Counted from the stretch's first letter, positions 40,962 through 49,837 are shown. The stretch is 64,000 nucleotides of DNA from Gemmatimonadota bacterium (GCA_020161135.1 JAIUOB010000001.1:310001-374000), one strand, 5' to 3'. Notes: a model not told the origin generated them from the sequence alone. A program made the numbers and translations.

Positions 40962-43631
40962 ATGACCACCGAACTGCAGCGTCTCGCCGACGCCCTGGCC
41001 GACCGCTATCGCGTCCAGCGCGAACTGGGTGCCGGCGGCATGGCCACCGTGTACCTGGCCGAGGACATCCGGCACGGACGTCAGGTGGCCATCAAGGTCC
41101 TCCACGAAGACCTCGGCGCCACCCTCGGCCCCGAACGCTTCCTGGCCGAGATCCGCACCACCGCGCGCCTGCAGCACCCGCACATCCTGCCACTGCTCGA
41201 CTCGGGGCGCACCGCCCCCGCCGGCACACCGGGCGGGCTGCTGTACTACGTCATGCCGTATGTCGACGGCGAGTCGCTGCGCGACCGGCTCGCGCGTGAG
41301 CGGCAACTGCCCATCGACGATGCCGTGCGCATCGCGCGCGAGGTGGCCGACGCCCTCGCCCTCGCCCACGAGCAGGGGGTCGTGCATCGCGACATCAAGC
41401 CGGAGAACATCCTCCTGCAGGGAAGCGCAGGAAAGCAGCACGCGCTCGTCGCCGACTTCGGCATCGCGCTCGCCGTGCAGCAGGCCGGCGGCGCCCGCAT
41501 GACGCAGACTGGGCTCTCGCTCGGTACGCCGCAGTACATGGCCCCCGAGCAGGCCATGGGCGAGAAGACCATCGACGCGCGCGCCGACCTCTACGCGCTT
41601 GGCGCCGTCACCTACGAGATGCTCGCCGGCGAACCGCCGTTCACCGGCGCGACCGTGCAGGCCATCGTCGCCAAGGTGCTCAGCACCGACCCGGAGCCGC
41701 TCACCACCGTGCGACGCACCGTGCCGCCGCACATCGATGCGGCGGTGCGCACCGCGCTCGCCAAGCTGCCCGCCGATCGCTTTGCCGGTGTTGCCGCGTA
41801 CTCGGCCGCCCTCGCGGCACCCGGCGCGGTGGGCACCGCCACCGAACGTCTTTCCGGTGCGGAGACTCGCGCCGCACGACCGCGACGCGCGGCACTCCCC
41901 TTCGTGGTCGGCGCGCTGCTGGGCGTCGCACTTGGCTACGCGGCGTGGCGCACGCTCGGTGCATCGACCGGCGACGTCGCGGTGAGTCGCACCTACATCC
42001 GGCAGCCGGCCACCGAAGCACTCCCGGCGGGCACGTCGGACTTCGTGCTCTCTCCCGATGGCGAAAGCCTCGTGTACGTGGGCCCCGGCGAACAGCCCGG
42101 CACCACGCAGCTCTGGCGCAAGCGGCGCGCCGAGTTGCACGCCACGCGCATCCCCGGCACCGAAGGCGCGCATGCGCCGTTCTTCTCGCCCGACGGGTTG
42201 CACGTCGCGTTCTTCACCGAGCGCGCACTCATTCGGCAGGCGTTGGCCGGAGGCGCGCCCGTCACCATCGTCGCCGATGTCTTCCGGGCGGAGGGGCGCG
42301 GCGCCTGGCTCGAGGACGGGCGCATTCTCTTCAGCCAGCGCCTCGCGCTCGACATGGTGCGCGCCGAGGGGGGCCCGGTCACGACCATCGTGCCCGATGC
42401 CGACTTCGCCGGCTACAACCCCATCAACGTCGACGCACTCCCCGGTGGGCGCGCCGTGGTCGTGCAGACCTGTCCGGCGCAGTGCCCGCGCGCCGTCACC
42501 TACGTGGTCGATCTCGCCGCCAAGTCGGCGCGCGTGCTGCTCACCGATGCGCGCATGCCCACGTACCTGCCCAGCGGGCAGCTCGCCTGGATCACCGCAG
42601 CGGGCCAGCTCATGGTGTCGGCGTTCGACCTCGATGCACTCACGCTCACGGGCACACCGCTCGCGGTACTCGAGCAGGTGTCGGCGTTCAGCGTGGCGCG
42701 CAACGGCACGCTGGTGTATCGCGAGGGGCGTGTGGGCGAGGCCATCACCCCGGTGTGGGTCGATCGCAAGGGCAACGCAACGCCGTTCGACTCGTCGTGG
42801 CTCGCGCATGTCAGCTCCATCGCCCTCTCCCCCGACGGGCGGCGCGCCGCGGTATCGCTCGTGAACGATGGCGAGCAGCATCTCTGGCTCAAGGAGCTGC
42901 CGAACGGTCCGCTCGCGCGCTTCACCTTCGGGGCGTTCAATCACTTCCGACCGTCCTGGTCGGCCGACGGGCGCACCCTCTACTTCGTGCGGGGCGATTC
43001 CACCTTTGCCGTGGCCGAGAAGAGCGCTGATGGCCGTGGCGACGTGCGGGAGGTGCCGTCCGACGGACACCAGTTGGTGGAGGTGACCACGTCGCGCGAT
43101 GGACAGTGGCTCGTCACGCGCACCGGCGGCAGTGACACCTCGCGCACCATCCTGGCGCAGCGCGCGGGCGAGGCGACACCGCGCCGCATCCCCAATGCCG
43201 GCCAGGGTCGGCGGATCGGCCTTGCCCTCTCCCCCGACTCACGCTTCGTCGCCTACCTGTCGGCCGTGTCCGGGACGGCCGAGGTGTACGTGAGCCCCTT
43301 CCCCGACATGGCGTCGGCGCGGTGGCAGGTGTCGCTCACGGGCGGGCAGGAGGCGCGGTGGAGTCGCGACGGCACGGAGCTGTACTACGTCGCCGCCGAC
43401 GGCATGCTCATGTCGGCGCGCGTCTCCACCTCACCCACATTCGCGGTGGTGTCCACGACGCCGCTGTTCGACGTGAACGCCTACGCGCGCGACGGCGGCT
43501 TCCACATGTACGATGTCGAGCCCAACGGCACGCGCTTCGTGATGCTGCGCAAGCAGACGTTCCCGGGCGAGCTGGTGCTGGTGGAGCAGTGGCTCAGCGA
43601 GTTGAAGGGGCGACTCGCCGGCCGGCCGTAG
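40962..43631 (+). CDS. Ser/Thr protein kinase with C-terminal TolB-like beta-propeller
   Basis: 889 residues. Hanks-type kinase: glycine loop ELGAGGMATVYLAED, Lys45 in VAIKVL, catalytic VVHRDIKPEN (D144), ADFGIA and the APE-type YMAPEQAMG. One transmembrane helix (about 306-325) leads to a large propeller with repeats such as VLSPDGESLVYVGPGEQ, FFSPDGLHVAFFTE and SLSPDSRFVAYLSA-like blades. The kinase is cytoplasmic and the propeller periplasmic or outside, presumably binding a ligand. This architecture is abundant in Gemmatimonadota and Acidobacteriota. No substrate gene is evident alongside. Confidence 0.9.
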   Translation: MTTELQRLADALADRYRVQRELGAGGMATVYLAEDIRHGRQVAIKVLHEDLGATLGPERFLAEIRTTARLQHPHILPLLDSGRTAPAGTPGGLLYYVMPYVDGESLRDRLARERQLPIDDAVRIAREVADALALAHEQGVVHRDIKPENILLQGSAGKQHALVADFGIALAVQQAGGARMTQTGLSLGTPQYMAPEQAMGEKTIDARADLYALGAVTYEMLAGEPPFTGATVQAIVAKVLSTDPEPLTTVRRTVPPHIDAAVRTALAKLPADRFAGVAAYSAALAAPGAVGTATERLSGAETRAARPRRAALPFVVGALLGVALGYAAWRTLGASTGDVAVSRTYIRQPATEALPAGTSDFVLSPDGESLVYVGPGEQPGTTQLWRKRRAELHATRIPGTEGAHAPFFSPDGLHVAFFTERALIRQALAGGAPVTIVADVFRAEGRGAWLEDGRILFSQRLALDMVRAEGGPVTTIVPDADFAGYNPINVDALPGGRAVVVQTCPAQCPRAVTYVVDLAAKSARVLLTDARMPTYLPSGQLAWITAAGQLMVSAFDLDALTLTGTPLAVLEQVSAFSVARNGTLVYREGRVGEAITPVWVDRKGNATPFDSSWLAHVSSIALSPDGRRAAVSLVNDGEQHLWLKELPNGPLARFTFGAFNHFRPSWSADGRTLYFVRGDSTFAVAEKSADGRGDVREVPSDGHQLVEVTTSRDGQWLVTRTGGSDTSRTILAQRAGEATPRRIPNAGQGRRIGLALSPDSRFVAYLSAVSGTAEVYVSPFPDMASARWQVSLTGGQEARWSRDGTELYYVAADGMLMSARVSTSPTFAVVSTTPLFDVNAYARDGGFHMYDVEPNGTRFVMLRKQTFPGELVLVEQWLSELKGRLAGRP

Positions 43632-43691
43632 CGCGCAGCGCGTCACCGCGCGCACCGCGTCACACGTCGCGCGCGCGCACCGCGCCCCATC

Positions 43692-44570
43692 TCACCCCCG
43701 CGCGCGCCGCACCCGCCGCCCCACCCCCAACAGCAGCAGCGACCCACCCGCCAGCAGCGCGAAGCTCGACGGCTCGGGCACGACGGCCTGGATGGGCTGC
43801 GTGGACAGGCTCACCGTGACCCAGGTGTCGATGCGGCCGCTGCGCGGATCACCGGCGTTGTCGCCGGCGGACGACGTGAACTGCACGTCGGGAAAGACGT
43901 TGATGCCGTTCGATGAGCCGGCGTACGGCCACATGCCGCTGGCCGAGCCCGACGTGCCACCGATCTGCTGGTTGAAGACGCCCGCGAAGTAGAGCGACGC
44001 CGAGGTGATCGCGTTGCCGCTCGTGGTGCTCGTCCAGTCGATGCGCCAGTGCAGGTTGAGCGGCGCAGGGCCGAGGAACACGCCGGCGTAGCCATTGTGG
44101 CGCGAGTCGGCGCTGATGCCGTAGCCGGCGTCGTTGTCGCCCAGCACACTCCAGAGGTGGATGTTCACCCGCGCGACCGCGTTGCCGGTGAGCACCTGCG
44201 CCGGCCCGACAGTCACTTCGCCGCCCGCGAAGGTCTGCCCCACCAGCCCGCCACGCGCCGTCCCCTCCCACCCCACCGTCACGTTGGTCTCGTTCGGGCC
44301 GTAGGCGCGGCTGCTCCAATTGCGCCCCTGTCCGCTGAACGTCATGTTCGTCCCGTCGGACGACGCGTCGTAGCGATAGTCGGCGCCCAGGTCGCTGCTC
44401 CAGTCGGAGCCGGCGGTCATCTGCGCGAGCGGCCACCCGCCGGCGAGCTGCCACCCCCAGAAGGAGGCCTGGGCCGATGCGGGGGTGCTGAGGGCGATGC
44501 TGCCGATCGCGAGGGCGCTCAGCGCGCAGGCGCGGCGGACGTGACGAAGCACAGGCGTGGCGCGGGACAT
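43692..44570 (-). CDS. PEP-CTERM sorted surface protein
   Basis: 292 residues. Signal peptide to about TPASAQASF (residue 35). The body is Ser/Thr/Asn/Gly-rich and beta-like. The C-terminus is a PEP-CTERM tripartite signal: VPEPSSFALLAGG, a hydrophobic helix, then RRVRRARG. Such proteins are processed by exosortase (EpsH/XrtA-type) and delivered to the surface or extracellular polymer. No exosortase gene is in the window. The body has no recognised enzyme domain. It is a single gene upstream of a LuxR regulator on the same strand. Confidence 0.85.
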   Translation of the reverse strand: MSRATPVLRHVRRACALSALAIGSIALSTPASAQASFWGWQLAGGWPLAQMTAGSDWSSDLGADYRYDASSDGTNMTFSGQGRNWSSRAYGPNETNVTVGWEGTARGGLVGQTFAGGEVTVGPAQVLTGNAVARVNIHLWSVLGDNDAGYGISADSRHNGYAGVFLGPAPLNLHWRIDWTSTTSGNAITSASLYFAGVFNQQIGGTSGSASGMWPYAGSSNGINVFPDVQFTSSAGDNAGDPRSGRIDTWVTVSLSTQPIQAVVPEPSSFALLAGGSLLLLGVGRRVRRARG

Positions 44571-44697
44571 GCGACGATCCTCGGGAATGCCGTCGTGGGA
44601 AGCGCGCGCGACGGAGATGGCGCGCGCTGCCAGTGTGCGCCAAGTCGGCCTGTGCGTTCAATGATGCAAATGCATCACCCGGGGATCGTCGGCGGGG

Positions 44698-45693
44698 CTA
44701 TCGGCTGAGCGGCGCGTCCTCGTCGAAGGCGCCCGCGGCGCAGGCGGCCAACAGTTGCGCGCGGTTGTGCACGCCCAGGGTGTCGTAGACGCGCGCGAGG
44801 TGATTGCGCACGGTGGCGGGCGCGACACCCAGCGTCTGCGCGATCTCCTTGTGCGACTGTCCGTCGGCGGCGAGGGTGGCGATGGTCCGCTCGCGGGGGC
44901 GGAGGGCATCCCACGGCTGCCGGGCCCGCGCGTCGAGGCGCACGTATGGCGCGGCGTGGGTGATGCGCAGGGCCACCGCGCCAAACAGCGTCGCCTCGGC
45001 GCGCGGGCGTCCGGACAGCGCGGCGGTGAACGCGGCGACAACCGCCGGTGGCAGGTCGGGGCCGCGCCAGTCGGGCCACTCCGTGGCCAGCAGCGCGAGG
45101 AAGCGTGGCGTGGCGGCGTGCAGACGACCGCGCAGGTCGGCGCAGCCGCGCGCGACGGTGCGCGCGAACGTCCGTCCGCTCACCGCGCGCAGCAGCCGAT
45201 CCTCGGCGTGGGCCACCAGGTGCGGCAGTGCCGCCTCGAGCATCGCCTCGTCGTCGGCGGTGAACGCGTGCGTGGGGCTCGCGCGCCAGAGCGAGAGGCC
45301 GTTGAGGAGTCCGCTCAGCGGATGCACCACCACGGCCGACAGCGCCTGGGCGAGCCCGTAGCGCGCGCAGTAGGTGGCGAAGACGATCGGGGCGTCCACC
45401 GCGCTGGCGCTGAAGGCGCGCCCCGGATGTGCGGCGACGCGCTGGAAGAGCGGATCGTGCGGCTTGAGCGGTTCGTAGTCGGCCAGCAGCGCCGGCGGCT
45501 GTCGCCAGAGCGACACCGTGTGGAAGTCCGGCCCCGCAGCCGTGAGCGCGCCGCTGGCCCACACGCCCGAATCGGCGTCGATGGCGCCCGCAAGCCGTTC
45601 GAGGGCGGCCGTACCGAAGTCCGCCGGCGCCGCGTCGGGCACGAGCGCCGGCAGGTCGGTGAGGAGGTGGCTGAGGCGGTGGAGGGGGTGCAT
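44698..45693 (-). CDS. LuxR-family transcriptional regulator
   Basis: 331 residues from ATG 45693. A GTG at 45729 would add 12 residues and overlap the preceding gene's stop; neither start has a clear ribosome site. The C-terminal GerE-type helix-turn-helix reads LRPRERTIATLAADGQSHKEIAQ then VAPATVRNHLARVYDTLGV (about residues 262-318). The N-terminal 250 residues lack a recognisable receiver or autoinducer domain and may be a GAF/PAS-like sensor (FATYCARYGLAQALSAVVVH). The PEP-CTERM gene lies 127 bases downstream on the same strand and is a possible target. Confidence 0.8.
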   Translation of the reverse strand: MHPLHRLSHLLTDLPALVPDAAPADFGTAALERLAGAIDADSGVWASGALTAAGPDFHTVSLWRQPPALLADYEPLKPHDPLFQRVAAHPGRAFSASAVDAPIVFATYCARYGLAQALSAVVVHPLSGLLNGLSLWRASPTHAFTADDEAMLEAALPHLVAHAEDRLLRAVSGRTFARTVARGCADLRGRLHAATPRFLALLATEWPDWRGPDLPPAVVAAFTAALSGRPRAEATLFGAVALRITHAAPYVRLDARARQPWDALRPRERTIATLAADGQSHKEIAQTLGVAPATVRNHLARVYDTLGVHNRAQLLAACAAGAFDEDAPLSR

Positions 45694-45715
45694 GGGGGTC
45701 GCTGTGAACAGCGGC

Positions 45716-45952
45716 TTACCGCTCGTCACCCGCGATCGGCGCGCGATCCCTCACCTTCTTCAGCACCCGCCGGAAGGCCGCCTTCGAGCCCCGCGCCGCC
45801 CGGGCCTCGAGGTACTCGTGCGTCAGGAGCGCAGACATCTTCTCGGCCAGCGACGTCGCGATGAGCTGATTGATCGAGATGCCCTCCCGCTCCGCGAGCT
45901 CGCGGGCCTGCGCGTGAAGGGAGTTGGACAGGTGGAGACGGATCGTGCGCAT
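45716..45952 (-). CDS. Small ribbon-helix-helix-like protein, HicB/CopG-type antitoxin
   Basis: 78 residues from ATG 45952 (ATG 45964 would add four). The core RTIRLHLSNSLHAQARELAE followed by EGISINQLIATSLAEKM is a ribbon-helix-helix fold of the kind found in the DNA-binding half of HicB and in CopG/Arc regulators. The C-terminus is basic. It follows hicA by 43 bases on the same strand, so it may be a third gene of that module or an orphan antitoxin. No dedicated toxin lies downstream, because the next gene is the LuxR regulator. Confidence 0.6.
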   Translation of the reverse strand: MRTIRLHLSNSLHAQARELAEREGISINQLIATSLAEKMSALLTHEYLEARAARGSKAAFRRVLKKVRDRAPIAGDER

Positions 45953-45995
45953 AGGTGCTCGCATTGGGAGGGGCGGGTACTGGGACACCGCCCCG

Positions 45996-46208
45996 CTACA
46001 AATCGTCGGGCCGGAGACCAGTGCGCTTCGCGAGGCGCGCCAGCATGCGGGGGCCGAGTTCCTCGCCGTCATGAAAGGCGAACACGGTGTAGGGCCACCC
46101 ATCGCGGGCGAGAACGCGATGCGAGCTGGCCTCGCGCTTGACCCGCCAACCGATGCGCTGCAACGCGGCAAGCACCCGCCGCGCCTTGGTGGACGGCCAG
46201 TCACTCAT
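45996..46208 (-). CDS. hicA: HicA family mRNA interferase toxin
   Basis: 70 residues from ATG 46208 (a GTG at 46211 immediately precedes it). It has the compact dsRBD-like HicA fold: KARRVLAALQRIGWRVKREA, then the catalytic His in SSHRVLAR (H30), and EELGPRMLARLAKRTGL at the end. HicA toxins cut mRNA and are neutralised by HicB. The gene lies 18 bases after hicB, the reverse of the usual hicA-hicB order though both orders are known. Confidence 0.8.
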   Translation of the reverse strand: MSDWPSTKARRVLAALQRIGWRVKREASSHRVLARDGWPYTVFAFHDGEELGPRMLARLAKRTGLRPDDL

Positions 46209-46226
46209 CACGGCGCCCGCCGCGGG

Positions 46227-46433
46227 TCAGGCGGCGCGGAAGTCCAGCGGCAGGAGAGTGGGGGCCGGCTCCCCATTCTCGAGCCGATCGGCCAGCACCC
46301 GCAATGCGAGCGCCTGGGCGCGCGACACCGCCTCCTGCTTCGTGGCGCCATAGGCGAGGACGCCAGGGAGTTCGGGCACTTCAGCCAGAAAGCGTCCATC
46401 CGCTTCAGGCTCAACCTCGAGAGTCAGGTACAC
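46227..46433 (-). CDS. hicB: HicB family antitoxin (short form)
   Basis: 68 residues from GTG 46433. A GGAGG ribosome site 5 bases upstream supports this start. The sequence YLTLEVEPEADGRFLAEVPEL followed by PGVLAYGATKQEAVSRAQALA is the partial RNase H-fold of HicB. The short form lacks the C-terminal ribbon-helix-helix. The separate RHH-like gene at 45716-45952 could provide the DNA-binding part, which is inference. It would neutralise the neighbouring HicA. Confidence 0.78.
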   Translation of the reverse strand: MYLTLEVEPEADGRFLAEVPELPGVLAYGATKQEAVSRAQALALRVLADRLENGEPAPTLLPLDFRAA

Positions 46434-46539
46434 AGCGGCCTCCGGTCACGGCAATTGTGGAACTGGAATCTATCCCGTTGTCTCCCGTGTCGTTGCCTCC
46501 GCTCCGCCTTCAGGCCTGCGCCGATAGGCCCGGGCGGGA

Positions 46540-46690
46540 CCCGGCTACGAGGTGTACTTCGTGAGCGACGCGTCGGGTGGTGTCAGCGTCGAAGCGCACC
46601 AGGATGCCAAGTTGCGCATGCAGCAGGCCGGCGCGATTCCGATGACGTGGCAGGCGGTGATGGCCGAACTGGCCCCGGACAACACGTCCG
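46540..46690 (+). pseudogene. C-terminal remnant of a YcaC-like isochorismatase-family hydrolase
   Basis: The frame reads GYEVYFVSDASGGVSVEAH then RMQQAGAIPMTWQAVMAEL. This is the end of the YcaC-like cysteine hydrolase family (DASGG, then QAGA-P-TW-V-EL). The N-terminal two thirds, including the catalytic Cys, are absent, and no start or ribosome site precedes it. It runs straight into an SDR remnant in another frame, so it looks like a deletion junction. Confidence 0.6.
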
Positions 46691-46739
46691 AGGTAGGCGA
46701 GAGGATCGTGCGCGCGCTCGTGGCCCAAGGCGCGGCGGC

Positions 46740-47249
46740 GCTGGGGCCGACGCGGCGCGGGCGAGCGCCGCCGCCCTCGGCGGTCCGCTCGACCGAGTGG
46801 TGGCGTCGCTCGGGGGATGGTGGCAGGGGGCCGATCTCGTGGACGTGCCGCCGGAGGTGTGGTCGCGGATCGTGCACGACGGGCTCACGGCGCACTACAT
46901 GGCGGCGCGCACGTTCCTGCCCCTCGTGCGCGCAGGCGGGAGCTACGTGATGGTGAACGGCGCCGGCGCCCTGCGGCCCGTGCCGAAGGCGGGGCCGGTC
47001 ACGATCGTGGCGTCGGCGCAGCTCACCATGCGCGATGTGCTGGCGGCCGAGCAGCGGGGGCGTGACGTGCGGGTCAACACGGTGCTGCTCGGCACGCCGG
47101 TGCGGACGCGCTCCCGTCCGGAGGGCGGCGCCGACTGGTTGACGGCGGAGGAAGCGGGCGCGGTCATCGTGCGCCTGGCGTCGCGATCGACCGGCAGCGG
47201 CGAGACCATCACGCTCACCGGTCACGCGCAGGCGCAGGGGTTTCGGTAG
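46740..47249 (+). pseudogene. Truncated short-chain dehydrogenase (SDR) remnant
   Basis: Readable SDR C-terminal part: LGGPLDRVVASLGGWWQGADL, then VPPEVWSRIVHDGLTAHYMAA and GSYVMVNGAGA, DVRVNTVLLGTPV and TGSGETITLTGH. The Rossmann N-terminus with TGxxxGxG is missing. The active-site YxxxK is replaced in this segment by VTIVASAQL, which is seen in some atypical SDRs. It is in a different frame from the adjoining hydrolase remnant. Together they indicate an old deletion fusing two genes. Confidence 0.6.
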
Positions 47250-47297
47250 GCGGGTTGTGCGGGGGCGCGCCGAGGGCGGGACGTGGAGCGCGGGACG

Positions 47298-47414
47298 CTA
47301 GCGCGCGCGCACCAGCTGGCGACATCCCCACGTCTCACGCTCGCTGATCGAGAGGGTATCGCCGCGGAATCGCACATTGCGCCGCTGGTCTGTCCCGATG
47401 AAGCCTGACTGGAA
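47298..47414 (-). pseudogene. Possible C-terminal remnant of a lipocalin-like-domain protein
   Basis: A 38-residue frame ending at TAG reads FQSGFIGTDQRRNVRFRGD then TLSISERETWGCRQLVRAR. The GTDQRR then GD-TLSIS pattern resembles the final strands of bacterial lipocalin-like-domain proteins. Nothing upstream in frame continues the fold. Weak evidence from a short match. Confidence 0.3.
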
Positions 47415-47515
47415 GAGATCAGGACACGGGGGCGGAGCGCAGGCTCCTCGTCCTGGCCAACCGGCACGACTCGGGCGAACTTTGCCAGCCCGCTCGCCCC
47501 CTACTCTCGCGCACA

Positions 47516-49432
47516 ATGACCGACCGCCCCCGCTCCGGCTGGGATTCCAGCTTCTCGGACTTTCGATCCACACCACCCAGGCAGATTCGCGAGCGCCTGG
47601 CGTCCTTCGTGGTCGACGCGTCACCAGAGCAACACCGCGCCTGGGATGACTCGATTCCGCCGCTGCAGGCCGAGGTCTCCGAGGTCCTCATTCGCGACGA
47701 GCTCGCCCGCCACTACTCGGCGATCCTCGAGTACGAACTCCCTATGGAATCCCGGCGACCCGATGTGATCCTGCTGGTGGGAGCGGGAGTCATGGTCATC
47801 GAGCTGAAGGGCAAGCTGTTGCCCAGTCAGGCCGACCTCGATCAGGCGGCTGCGTATGCCCGCGATCTGGGCAACTATCACCGCGAGTGCAACGGGCGAG
47901 AAGTGGTGCCGGTGCTCGTGCCGACACGGGCCCGCGGCTATCAGCGCGAAACCGACGGTGTGCACGTGGCCGGTCCGGACGCGCTGGACGCGTTGATCGC
48001 GGACATCACGCGTCGCAAGTCTGAGCCGGTCGTGTCGCGCGAGGCGTTCTTGTCCGATGGCGCCTACTGCCCGCTGCCCACCATCGTGGAGGCGGCCCGT
48101 GAACTCATGGCGTCAGGCACACTGCGCACCATCGAGCGCGCGCATGCGGCGACCAAGCCAGCCCTCGACGAAATCACCCGGATCATCCATCAGGCCGCAC
48201 TCACCAAGTCGCGCCACCTGATTCTGGTCACCGGGGTGCCGGGCGCCGGCAAGACGCTGGTGGGGCTTCAGACCGTGCACGCGCGGTACCTGGATGATCT
48301 CGCGATCGATCGCGGCGACGGCAAGCCGACCGCGCCGGCGGTGTACCTCAGTGGCAACGGGCCGCTGGTGGAGGTGTTGCAGTACGAGATGCGCGGCGCT
48401 GGAGGCGATGGCAAGACGTTCGTGCGGGGCGTCAAGGACTATGTGAAGCGCTATTCCTCGGCGCGCTCTCCGGTGCCACCGGAGCATGTGCTGGTGTTCG
48501 ACGAGGCGCAGCGGGCCTACGACACGGACCAGGTGCGCGCCAAGCACGATCGGGCCGATGCACGCAGCGAGCCGGAGGAGTTCATCGGATTTGCCGACCG
48601 CATTCCTGATTGGTGTGTGGTGGTGGGCCTCATCGGCAGCGGGCAGGAAATTCACATCGGCGAAGAGGGTGGCCTTGGCCAATGGCGTACGGCTGTCGAG
48701 TCGTCCGCGCGGAGCGCCGAGTGGACGGTGCACGCGCCTCCGGGCGTGGCCGGGATCTTCCGCAGTGGGCGTGTGCCGTTCGAACTCAAGACGGCGCTCA
48801 GTCTCGATACCGAGCTGCGCTTTCATCAGGCGCGGGACCTGCACCGGTTCGTCGCTGCGCTGCTCGATTGCGACGACCCGGCGTCATTGTCGCCGATCTC
48901 CCGCCGGCTGAATGCCGATGGATACCACCTGCGAGTCACCCGCTCGCTCGATGTGGCCAAGACGTACCTGCGGGATCGGTATGCCGACAACCCGCTGGCG
49001 CGGTTCGGCCTCGTGGCGTCATCGAAGGACCGGGACCTGGTGGCGCACGGCATCCCCAATGACTTCCAGTCCACCAAGCGACTCAAGATGGGGCCGTGGT
49101 ACGGCGACCATGAATCCGACTACGGCCAGCACAGCTGTCGTCGGCTCGAAAGCTGCGTCACGGAGTTCGGCGCTCAGGGACTGGAGCTGGACGCGGCGCT
49201 CCTGGCGTGGGGAACCGATCTCATTCGGCTCGACGGGACCTGGTCCAACGTGCGTGCACGCAGCTACAGGAAGGGCGCCAAGGTGAAGGATCCCTTCCAG
49301 CTGCGGCTCAACGCGTATCGCGTGCTCCTGACCCGTGGGCGGGATGGTACGGTGGTGTTCGTGCCGCCCATGCCGGCGCTGGATGAGACGTACGCGTTCC
49401 TGACGGCGGCTGGGATGGTGGAGTTGCGGTAG
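47516..49432 (+). CDS. DUF2075-type P-loop helicase with N-terminal PD-(D/E)xK-like nuclease region
   Basis: 638 residues. The N-terminal 200 residues contain RRPDVILLVGAGVMVIELKGK. D83 and E96-L-K98 match the core of a PD-(D/E)xK nuclease. The central part is a DUF2075 ATPase: Walker A VTGVPGAGKTLVG (K246) and Walker B HVLVFDEAQRAYD. The C-terminal RLNAYRVLLTRGRDGTVVFVP is the motif VI-like end. Related proteins are found in defence islands and with restriction systems and may act on invading DNA or RNA. It stands alone between gene remnants and an AbrB-Doc pair. Confidence 0.8.
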   Translation: MTDRPRSGWDSSFSDFRSTPPRQIRERLASFVVDASPEQHRAWDDSIPPLQAEVSEVLIRDELARHYSAILEYELPMESRRPDVILLVGAGVMVIELKGKLLPSQADLDQAAAYARDLGNYHRECNGREVVPVLVPTRARGYQRETDGVHVAGPDALDALIADITRRKSEPVVSREAFLSDGAYCPLPTIVEAARELMASGTLRTIERAHAATKPALDEITRIIHQAALTKSRHLILVTGVPGAGKTLVGLQTVHARYLDDLAIDRGDGKPTAPAVYLSGNGPLVEVLQYEMRGAGGDGKTFVRGVKDYVKRYSSARSPVPPEHVLVFDEAQRAYDTDQVRAKHDRADARSEPEEFIGFADRIPDWCVVVGLIGSGQEIHIGEEGGLGQWRTAVESSARSAEWTVHAPPGVAGIFRSGRVPFELKTALSLDTELRFHQARDLHRFVAALLDCDDPASLSPISRRLNADGYHLRVTRSLDVAKTYLRDRYADNPLARFGLVASSKDRDLVAHGIPNDFQSTKRLKMGPWYGDHESDYGQHSCRRLESCVTEFGAQGLELDAALLAWGTDLIRLDGTWSNVRARSYRKGAKVKDPFQLRLNAYRVLLTRGRDGTVVFVPPMPALDETYAFLTAAGMVELR

Positions 49433-49556
49433 CGCTCGCGGGGGGCAGAGGAGTTCTTGCGGCAACGTCACGACGGCATCGCATGTGCTCACCATGTACT
49501 CTGACTGAGCTGTTACCCATCCCCCCGCTATTCAATGGCACGCGCGCCCTTGCGCG

Positions 49557-49596
49557 GTAGCACAGCAGTGCTACCTTTGTAGCATACCCGTGCTAC
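49557..49596. promoter_or_regulatory. Two adjacent palindromes, probable operators of the AbrB-Doc module
   Basis: First palindrome GTAGCAC-AGCA-GTGCTAC (49557-49574); second GTAGCA-TACCCG-TGCTAC (49579-49596). Both share GTAGCA half-sites and end 10 bases before the antitoxin ATG. They overlap the likely promoter and purine-rich CGGAGG ribosome site. This is the standard layout for autorepression by an antitoxin or its toxin complex. Confidence 0.75.
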
Positions 49597-49606
49597 GGAG
49601 GCTGGA

Positions 49607-49834
49607 ATGGTTCGCGAACTCACGCTGCGCCAGGTCGGGGGCTCGATCGGCGCCACGATTCCGAAGGATATGGCCGAGCGCCTGCACCTTGAGGCCGGCG
49701 ACCGCGTGCTGGCCGTGGAGACAGACCGGGGCATTCTGCTCACGCCCTACGATCCGGACATCGAGGCGGGACTCGCGGTCGCGGCCCACGCGGCGAAGAA
49801 GTTCCGGAACGCGCTGCGCGAACTGGCGAAGTAG
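49607..49834 (+). CDS. AbrB/MazE-type antitoxin
   Basis: 75 residues. The N-terminal swapped-hairpin (SpoVT-AbrB) domain reads ELTLRQVGGSIGATIPKDMA, with RLHLEAGDRVLAVET after it. The C-terminal tail (DIEAGLAVAAHAAKKFRNAL) is the flexible region that normally wraps the toxin. A CGGAGG ribosome site precedes the ATG. It would neutralise the Doc toxin encoded 3 bases downstream and bind the GTAGCA palindromes upstream. Confidence 0.85.
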   Translation: MVRELTLRQVGGSIGATIPKDMAERLHLEAGDRVLAVETDRGILLTPYDPDIEAGLAVAAHAAKKFRNALRELAK

Positions 49835-49837
49835 CCC

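Noticed and set aside
43632..43691. Alternating CGCG/GCAC tract between the kinase and PEP-CTERM genes as a structured RNA
   Set aside because: Only 60 bases of low-complexity GC. No stable symmetrical stem could be built by eye.
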